Source: Microbacterium trichothecenolyticum (GTDB lineage: Bacteria > Actinomycetota > Actinomycetes > Actinomycetales > Microbacteriaceae). From it: a stretch of 64,000 nt of DNA. This document shows positions 58,897 through 64,000 of this stretch, in pieces; within the stretch, counting starts at the first letter, position 1; each line of letters starts with the position of its first letter. Location: contig NZ_JYJA01000041.1 of NCBI RefSeq assembly GCF_000956465.1, positions 124,001 to 188,000 of the forward strand, in the 5' to 3' direction. The position numbers were made by a program, and so were the translations under genes. The notes under the pieces are model-generated. The model was not told where the DNA came from. It saw only the letters and a list, made by a program, of their open reading frames with translations, and ran no database searches.

Positions 58897-59618
58897 GCGG
58901 TCTCCTCGCGGCCGGAGCGCAGTCCGACCATGGTGACCAGCTCGCCGGCGGTGAGCCCCGCCGCGCGCACCCATTCGACGAGCGACGGCTCGTTCTGCGC
59001 AGGGTCGCCGAGGAAGAGGACCTCGTCGCCGCGCCGGACCGCGGCATCCGTGATGTCCACCACGCACACGTCCATCGCGACCCGTCCGACGACGGGATGC
59101 CTCTCCCCCGCGATCGCGACGTCCACCGCTCCGCCGAGGGCGCGCACGATTCCCTGCGCGTAGCCGCCTGTGACGAGGGCGACGCGCGTGTCTGCGGACG
59201 CGCGGTACGCGTAGCCGTACGACACGCCCTCGCCCTCGCGGAGGTCCTTCACCGAGAGCACGGTCCCCGTCAGCCGCAGTGCGGGCGCGGCGGAGGGCTC
59301 GGCACCGGGAAGCCCGAAGAGTGCTGCCGCCGAGAGCATGTCGCTCCGCGACGCGACCGGCGCCGAGTCGACCGTGTTCCCGCTGACATGGTGCGTCTGC
59401 GCCTCGAGGCCAACCTTCTCGATGACGTCGCGCACGAGCTCCACGCCGTGGCCCCAGGCGTCCGCTTCGAGGATCGACGCGTCGTAGGAACGGATGCCGC
59501 ACTCCCACGCGGCGCGCGCGTTCGCGGTCAGCACGGCCCGCGAGATCCGCGCGACCGGGGCGCTGCGAGGGTGCGATCCCGGTGCGGCGTGGTCGTGCCC
59601 AGGGATCGCGGAACTCAC
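58893..59618 (-). CDS. Alanine racemase C-terminal-domain protein with catalytic tyrosine, no PLP lysine
   Basis: 241 aa from a GTG at 59618. The C-terminal two-thirds match the racemase beta-domain: GEGVSYGYAYRA with Tyr134, GGYAQGIVRAL, and VVGRVAMDVCVVD with Met182-Asp183. The N-terminus keeps only a remnant of the first barrel strands: ILEADAWGHG stands where VVKADAYGHG should be, with Glu51 replacing the PLP lysine, and the remaining barrel is collapsed to about 40 residues. It cannot be a racemase alone. The stop overlaps the start of the lysine-bearing racemase as ATGA, so both are made together. TAGTCT ends 6 nt before the GTG, suggesting a leaderless mRNA. Confidence 0.88.
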   Translation of the reverse strand: MSSAIPGHDHAAPGSHPRSAPVARISRAVLTANARAAWECGIRSYDASILEADAWGHGVELVRDVIEKVGLEAQTHHVSGNTVDSAPVASRSDMLSAAALFGLPGAEPSAAPALRLTGTVLSVKDLREGEGVSYGYAYRASADTRVALVTGGYAQGIVRALGGAVDVAIAGERHPVVGRVAMDVCVVDITDAAVRRGDEVLFLGDPAQNEPSLVEWVRAAGLTAGELVTMVGLRSGREETA

Positions 59619-59623
59619 GCCTC

Positions 59624-59630
59624 TAGACTA
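59624..59630. promoter_or_regulatory. Overlapping divergent -10 boxes
   Basis: TAGACT (59624-59629, plus strand) and TAGTCT (59630-59625, minus strand) overlap by five bases. The first serves the ATP-grasp gene (start 59662), the second the racemase pair (GTG at 59618, 6 nt away). Confidence 0.55.
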
Positions 59631-59661
59631 TCGGGGTCCCCGAACCGAACCCGGAGCACGC

Positions 59662-60684
59662 ATGTCTTCTCAGGGCCTCGCCCTCTCGAACCGTCTTCGC
59701 TACCTCGCCTGGCGTGTCCGTCGCATCGATGTCGGATCCGTGCTCGAGCGCGCGAGAGAGACCGCGCACGCGCATCGCAAATGGACCCCCGCGGTCGTCG
59801 TCGACATGCTGTGGTCGGCCGGGTTCAGGCAGGTCGGCTTCCAGGACTACGTCGACTACGACTTCGCGATCCTCAACCGCGCCGAGCGGGCGACGTACAT
59901 GACGCACCCCGTGTCGAACGAGATCTCGCAGAAGTACGACCACCCCGACTATCGGGGACTGTTCCAGGACAAGGTCGAGTTCGACCGCACGTTCAGCGAG
60001 TTCCTCCGTCGCGACTGGATGGTGGTCGAGGAGGGCAACGCCGATGCGGTGCGCGCCTTCGCCGAGAAGCACGGCACGATCGTCACCAAGGAGCCGGTGG
60101 GCCAGGCGGGCACGGGCGTGCACCGCTACCACGCGGCCGACGTCTCGGACTGGGACGAGTTCCACCGCGATCTGCTCTCCCGGGGCGAGCTGCTCATCGA
60201 GGAGGTCATCCGCCAGCACGCCGACCTCGCGGCCGTGTGCCCCGGAACCGTGAACACGACCCGCGTCACCGCGTTCTTCGACGGCGAGAAGACCCACATC
60301 CTGGCGATGGCGCAGAAGTTCGGACGCGGCGCCGTGAGCGATCAGATGACCTTCGGCGGCTTCTACACGATGCTCGACGAGAACGGTCATGCCGTCGGAG
60401 CGGGCTACGACTCTCACAGCCACGTGCACGAGAAGCACCCCGACAGCGGTTTCGTCATCGCCGACTTCCAGCTGCCGATGATCGACCAGGTCAAGGAGTT
60501 CGTCGACCAGGTCGCCCGGGTCGTGCCGCAGATCCAGTACGTCGGCTGGGACATCGTCGTCACGCCCGACGGTCCGGTGCTGGTCGAGGGCAACTGGGGC
60601 GCCGGCGTGTACGAGAACAAGCCCAGCGTCACCGGCATCCGCACCGGTCACAAGCCGCGGTATCGCGCGGCGATCGGGTTCTGA
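59662..60684 (+). CDS. ATP-grasp ligase (sugar-transfer-associated type)
   Basis: 340 aa from the ATG at 59662 with CGGAG upstream. The sequence follows the sugar-transfer-associated ATP-grasp family: VTKEPVGQAGTGVH (nucleotide loop), GELLIEEVIRQH, VNTTRVTAFF, FGRGAVSDQMTFGG, HPDSGFVIADFQLP, and QYVGWDIVV plus PVLVEGN near the C-terminus, the last carrying metal-binding residues. ATP-grasp enzymes form amide or ester bonds through acyl phosphates. Substrate not known. Divergent from the racemase pair by 43 bp and convergent with the CofE-like gene. Confidence 0.85.
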   Translation: MSSQGLALSNRLRYLAWRVRRIDVGSVLERARETAHAHRKWTPAVVVDMLWSAGFRQVGFQDYVDYDFAILNRAERATYMTHPVSNEISQKYDHPDYRGLFQDKVEFDRTFSEFLRRDWMVVEEGNADAVRAFAEKHGTIVTKEPVGQAGTGVHRYHAADVSDWDEFHRDLLSRGELLIEEVIRQHADLAAVCPGTVNTTRVTAFFDGEKTHILAMAQKFGRGAVSDQMTFGGFYTMLDENGHAVGAGYDSHSHVHEKHPDSGFVIADFQLPMIDQVKEFVDQVARVVPQIQYVGWDIVVTPDGPVLVEGNWGAGVYENKPSVTGIRTGHKPRYRAAIGF

Positions 60685-60702
60685 CCCGCACGCCCCGGTT
60701 AC

Positions 60703-60742
60703 GCGGAAGGCGCGGCATCCGAAAGGATGCCGCGCCTTCCGC
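60703..60742. terminator. Bidirectional terminator between ATP-grasp and CofE-like genes
   Basis: Perfect 18-bp stem with a GAAA tetraloop, the strongest hairpin in the window; arms contain GGATGC/GCATCC. Confidence 0.92.
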
Positions 60743-60750
60743 TGAATCCC

Positions 60751-61446
60751 TCAGATCGTGCGGACGATGCCGAGCGGGGTCGACTGGTGGCCCTGACCCA
60801 GCGGGTTGTCCTTGAGGATCGAGACGAGGCGCTTCTCTTCGCCCTTGTCGAGGGTGGAGCCGAGGATGTTGCCGCCGAGGTCGTTGATGTCGACCACCGC
60901 CACCTCGGGCACGCCTCCGAGCAGCGCCTTGAGGTGTGTCGCGACCTCGCGCGGGCGCTCGGGTCCGAGCACGACCGCCTTGTTGTAAGGCGGGATCGTT
61001 CCCGACGTCGGCCCGTCGATCGCGCGAGCCTTGTCGCCGGCGATGCGGTAGAAGTCGCCCTTGCGGCCGAACAGCTTGGTCACGGCCGAGACAGCGGCCG
61101 CGAACAGGATGCGGATCGTGCCGCACTCGCGGAGGGCCATCTCCATCGTCTCTGGCATGCCCAGGCCGATGCCGTACGGCGTGCGCGTGACGTACTTCGA
61201 GAGGAAGAGCGCCAGCTTGCGCGGCTTGATCTCCTCGACGAGGTACGAGCGACCCTGCGTGATCGCGACGATCTTCTCCGTCACGAACAGCACGTCGCCT
61301 TCGCGCACGGCCTCCGCCGCGTACTCGCGGACGAACTCGTCGAGGTCGTCGCCCGGCATCACGACCCGCGTGCGGATCGGGATGCGAGCGAACGACGAGC
61401 CTTCGACCTGGACGGTGAGCGCCTTGCCGGCGTTCGCCTCACTCAC
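60751..61446 (-). CDS. Coenzyme F420:glutamate ligase-like protein (CofE family)
   Basis: 231 aa from a GTG at 61446 that overlaps the sigA stop as GTGA. The CofE fold is recognisable by GDVLFVTEKIVAITQGR, GLGMPETMEMALRECG, GRKGDFYRIAGDKARAIDG and DINDLGGNILG. Classical CofE adds glutamates to F420-0. No other F420 gene lies here, and the gene is tied to sigA and close to an ATP-grasp and racemases, so its real substrate is open. Confidence 0.8.
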   Translation of the reverse strand: MSEANAGKALTVQVEGSSFARIPIRTRVVMPGDDLDEFVREYAAEAVREGDVLFVTEKIVAITQGRSYLVEEIKPRKLALFLSKYVTRTPYGIGLGMPETMEMALRECGTIRILFAAAVSAVTKLFGRKGDFYRIAGDKARAIDGPTSGTIPPYNKAVVLGPERPREVATHLKALLGGVPEVAVVDINDLGGNILGSTLDKGEEKRLVSILKDNPLGQGHQSTPLGIVRTI

Positions 61447-62783
61447 TCGAGGTAGTCCCGCAGCGACTGCGAACGCGACGGGTGCCGCAGCTTCGCCATC
61501 GTCTTCGACTCGATCTGGCGAATGCGCTCGCGCGTGACCCCGAACGTGTCGCCGATCTGGTCGAGCGTCTTCGGCTGCCCGTCGCCGAGGCCGAAGCGCA
61601 TGCGGATCACGCCGGCCTCGCGCTCCGAGAGCGAGTCGAGGAGCGACTCGAGCTGACGCTGCAGCATCGTGAAGCCCACCGCGTCGGCGGGGACCACGGC
61701 CTCGGTGTCCTCGATGAGATCACCGAACTCGCTGTCGCCGTCCTCGCCGAGAGGCGTGTGCAGCGAGATCGGCTCACGGCCGTACTTCTGCACTTCGATG
61801 ACCTTCTCGGGGGTCATGTCGAGCTCGCGGCTGAGCTCCTCGGGCGTGGGTTCGCGACCGAGGTCCTGCAGCATCTGACGCTGGACGCGCGCGAGCTTGT
61901 TGATGACCTCGACCATGTGCACCGGGATGCGGATGGTCCGGGCCTGGTCGGCCATGGCGCGCGTGATGGCCTGACGGATCCACCACGTCGCGTACGTCGA
62001 GAACTTGAAGCCCTTGGTGTAGTCGAACTTCTCGACCGCGCGGATGAGACCGAGGTTGCCCTCCTGGATGAGATCCAGGAACTGCATGCCGCGGCCGGTG
62101 TAGCGCTTGGCGAGCGACACCACGAGGCGCAGGTTCGCGCCGAGCAGGTGGCTCTTCGCGCGCTGGCCGTCGCGGGCGACCCACTGCAGGTCCAGTCCGA
62201 GCTGCGAGGTCTTCTCGGCCGCCGACATGTGCGACAGCTTCTCCTCGGCGAACAGACCCGCCTCGATGCGCATCGCGAGCTCGACCTCTTCGGCCGCGTT
62301 CAGCAGCGGCACCTTGCCGATCTGCTTGAGGTAGTCCTTGACCGGGTCGGCCGTGGCGCCCGTGATCTGGGTCGAGTAGACCGGGACGTCGTCCTCGTCG
62401 CTCGACGAGATGACGATCGCGCCCGTGGGGAGAGGTTCGGTGAACGCCGGCTTGGTGCTCTCCTCCTCTTCCTCCTCGTCGTCGGTCGCGTTGGCGTCGT
62501 CGCCCGACGCCTTCGCGCCCTTGGCCGGCTCGCCGGCCTCCGACGCGTCGCCTTCGGTCTCGTCGCCGTCTTCCTCGAGTTCGACGTCGTCGTCGAGCTC
62601 CTCGACGTCGTCCTCGAAGTCGTCGTCCGACTTCTTCGCGCGCTTGGACGCAGTCTTCGGTGCGGCCTTGGTCTTGGCGGTGCCCTTGGCGGCCGGAGCC
62701 TTCTTGGCGGCCGCCGTCTTCGTCTCGTCCGTCTCGGTGTCCTTCGCGGCCGAGCGAGCCTTGGTGTTCGTGCCTGGAGTCAC
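61443..62783 (-). CDS. sigA: Principal RNA polymerase sigma factor (SigA/HrdB-like)
   Basis: 446 aa from a GTG at 62783. Residues 1-130 are first Lys/Ala-rich, then strongly acidic (region 1.1-like). Region 1.2/2 includes DPVKDYLKQIGKVPLL and the invariant EGNLGLIRAVEKFDYTKG, followed by FSTYATWWIRQAI; region 4 has LDQIGDTFGVTRERIRQIE. This is the housekeeping sigma factor. It is followed, with overlap, by the CofE-like gene. Confidence 0.97.
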   Translation of the reverse strand: MTPGTNTKARSAAKDTETDETKTAAAKKAPAAKGTAKTKAAPKTASKRAKKSDDDFEDDVEELDDDVELEEDGDETEGDASEAGEPAKGAKASGDDANATDDEEEEEESTKPAFTEPLPTGAIVISSSDEDDVPVYSTQITGATADPVKDYLKQIGKVPLLNAAEEVELAMRIEAGLFAEEKLSHMSAAEKTSQLGLDLQWVARDGQRAKSHLLGANLRLVVSLAKRYTGRGMQFLDLIQEGNLGLIRAVEKFDYTKGFKFSTYATWWIRQAITRAMADQARTIRIPVHMVEVINKLARVQRQMLQDLGREPTPEELSRELDMTPEKVIEVQKYGREPISLHTPLGEDGDSEFGDLIEDTEAVVPADAVGFTMLQRQLESLLDSLSEREAGVIRMRFGLGDGQPKTLDQIGDTFGVTRERIRQIESKTMAKLRHPSRSQSLRDYLE

Positions 62784-63032
62784 GTTTCGCCTTTCACCGG
62801 TCGAGGCGCTCTGCGCCTCTCCGGTCGGTTTCGGACACTAGTAAGACCCTTGTCAAGTCCACATCTTCCAAAGGGATGCCCACGAAGACGGTTGACAACG
62901 GGTCAGAGCGTCTAGTATCTCATACTTGCCGTGCGCCGCCAGCATCGCCCTGCCGAGACCGGCGCACCTCCATCCCTGGTGTCAACACACCGGTGCGGCG
63001 TCGAATTCCGCCGACGCGCTGCGTGTGCGCGA
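62784..63032. other. Intergenic region upstream of sigA
   Basis: 249 bp between sigA and the PAC2 gene, presumably with the sigA promoter. Three TTGACA hexamers occur (minus at 62851-62856 and 62972-62977, plus at 62892-62897) but none has a -10 box at 16-18 nt; the plus copy has TAGTAT at 15 nt. I see no gene here and cannot assign a promoter. Confidence 0.5.
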
Positions 63033-63953
63033 TCACGAGCCGCGCTTGTCGTCCTCCCCCGGGCGCGTCGCAAGGAACCGCTCGAGTTCGGCCGCCAGCT
63101 CGTCGGCGCTGGGCAGATCGCCCGTGTGGATCATCGGGGTCGCCAGGGTGGATCCCGCCATGTAGGCGTCGTAGCGCTCTTCCAGGCCCTGCACCATGCG
63201 CGCGAGCTCGTCGCTGCCCTCGATCTGTTCGGTGACCTTCTCGAGGTACTCGCGGTTCTCCTCGCGCAGCTCGTCGCCCGCGAACACGAGTCCCGTCGCG
63301 ACGGTGAGGCTGTCGAGTGCGGCGAGAGCCGCCGCCGGGTACTCGGTGTCGCCGAGATAGTGCGGGATCAGCAGCACGAAACCCGCGACGCGCACGCCTG
63401 CGGCAGCGAGCCGGTACTCCAGCAGGTGGCCCGCCGTCGCCGGCACCTGGGTGTGGGGCTGCCACACCGAGTGCGCCTCGGTGAGTTCCGACCGAGTCCC
63501 ACTCACCGTCGTGCCGATCGGCCGCGTGTGCGGCACGGGCATCGGGATCGCGTGGACCCACGTCACCGTGGACACGCCGTACACCTCGGTGAATTCGATG
63601 ACCGCCTCGGTGAAGGCATCCCACGCGAAGTCGGGCTCGTAGCCGGCGAGCAGCAGGAACGGCTGCCCGAGGGCGTCGTGGGCGAACGAGAGCTCCAGGC
63701 GCGCAGGGCGGTAGTCGGTGAGGTGGTCCTTCTCGAAGGACACGATCGGGCGGCGCGCGCGGTAGTCCAGCAGCGTGTCGTTGGAGAACACGGCGAGCGG
63801 CGAAGGCGAGAGCTCGTCGCGGAAGTAGTCGATCGCGCGGCTCACGGCGCTGCCGGCATCGGTGAACCCGGTCAGGGTGATCACCAGCGGCAGCCCGCGC
63901 GGGACGGGCGGCGCAGAAGCCGCACGCTCGAACAGCGGGCCGGGAAAAGGCAT
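63033..63953 (-). CDS. PAC2 family protein (proteasome-assembly-chaperone-like)
   Basis: 306 aa from an ATG at 63953. The PAC2 fold is indicated by VITLTGFTDAGSAVSRAIDYF, DAFTEAVIEFTEVYGVSTVTWVHAIPMPVPHTRP and AAGVRVAGFVLLIPHYLGDTEYPAAALAAL. Actinobacterial PAC2 proteins are widespread, often near sigA, and have no firm role; a link with the proteasome is not established for this order, which often lacks one. The C-terminal 60 residues are helical and charged. Confidence 0.88.
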   Translation of the reverse strand: MPFPGPLFERAASAPPVPRGLPLVITLTGFTDAGSAVSRAIDYFRDELSPSPLAVFSNDTLLDYRARRPIVSFEKDHLTDYRPARLELSFAHDALGQPFLLLAGYEPDFAWDAFTEAVIEFTEVYGVSTVTWVHAIPMPVPHTRPIGTTVSGTRSELTEAHSVWQPHTQVPATAGHLLEYRLAAAGVRVAGFVLLIPHYLGDTEYPAAALAALDSLTVATGLVFAGDELREENREYLEKVTEQIEGSDELARMVQGLEERYDAYMAGSTLATPMIHTGDLPSADELAAELERFLATRPGEDDKRGS

Positions 63954-64000
63954 GCACCCATGCTACGAGCCGTCCGCCGAGGTCGGGTCGCGATGGTCGC

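Noticed and set aside
58893..59618. The short racemase gene as a decayed pseudogene of alr
   Set aside because: The frame is intact from a plausible start to stop, has a -10 box, overlaps the next gene neatly, and keeps the catalytic tyrosine and MD residues exactly where the partner has lost them. Random decay would not give complementary losses.
57847..59618. A single alr gene broken by a frameshift or sequencing error
   Set aside because: Each protein has its own copy of the first barrel strands (KDDAYGHG and LEADAWGHG) and its own C-terminal domain, so they are two genes, not two pieces of one.
60751..61446. Evidence that the organism makes coenzyme F420
   Set aside because: One CofE-like gene is not enough; no fbiA, fbiC, cofC or F420-dependent enzyme lies in the window.
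62892..62918. A plus-strand promoter and small RNA upstream of sigA
   Set aside because: TTGACA and TAGTAT are only 15 nt apart and no terminator or structured RNA follows.

Overview
The window is a compact, high-GC stretch of an actinobacterial chromosome. Gene order, small 4-bp start/stop overlaps, many GTG starts and the family content (DUF3000, DUF3159, DUF3710, DUF3093, DUF4193, SepH, a HrdB-like sigma factor, topoisomerase IV beside the sigma gene) point to the Microbacteriaceae, most likely Microbacterium or a near relative. I see no transposase, integrase, phage gene, CRISPR array or rRNA; nearly all of it is core genome.

Layout. 1-7.5 kb (minus): shikimate genes aroK (cut by the left edge), aroC and aroE, then mltG, ruvX, alaS and a small membrane-anchored protein. 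7.6-13.7 kb: rpsD, a small membrane protein, a PadR regulator with a clear operator, rarA, a Pro/Thr-tailed membrane protein, a DUF349 protein and an AbiEi-like protein. 13.7-24.5 kb (minus): relA, secF, secD, yajC, ruvB, ruvA, ruvC, yebC, an EVE/PUA-like orphan, pdxT and pdxS. 24.6-26.9 kb (plus): pdxR and pdxY, divergent from pdxST across a short palindrome. 26.9-31.3 kb: a HIT protein, thrS preceded by a candidate Thr-rich leader peptide, an AlkD-like protein, a KTSC protein and four tRNA genes (Val-GAC, Cys, Gly, Val-CAC). 31.3-39 kb: a MazF-like protein, amtB with a GlnR-type box, zapE, a rhodanese sulfurtransferase, SufE, an alpha/beta hydrolase, DUF3000 and RNase D. 39-47.5 kb: a thiolase/FadB beta-oxidation pair, dxs and acnA. 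47.6-57.8 kb: DUF3159, DUF3710, dut, DUF3093, DUF4193, sepH, a nucleotide-pyrophosphatase-like enzyme, convergent parC and parE, and a small zinc-type protein. 57.8-64 kb: two alanine-racemase genes, an ATP-grasp ligase, a CofE-like ligase overlapping sigA, and a PAC2 protein.

Most genes work in housekeeping: aromatic amino acid synthesis, Holliday-junction processing (ruvABC, rarA), Sec export (secDF, yajC), stringent response, B6 synthesis with its own regulator, translation and chromosome topology.

The most unusual feature is at 57.8-59.6 kb. One alanine racemase keeps the PLP lysine but has lost the VSYG tyrosine loop and the MD pair. The adjacent gene keeps the tyrosine and MD but has Glu where the lysine should be and lacks nearly the whole TIM barrel. 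Since each active site of an alanine racemase dimer normally takes its lysine from one subunit and its tyrosine from the other, the two genes look like complementary halves of an obligate heterodimer. They stand back to back with an ATP-grasp ligase, sharing overlapping divergent -10 boxes, and near a CofE-like amide ligase. This suggests a dedicated D-amino-acid (or related) ligation system; that function is inference.
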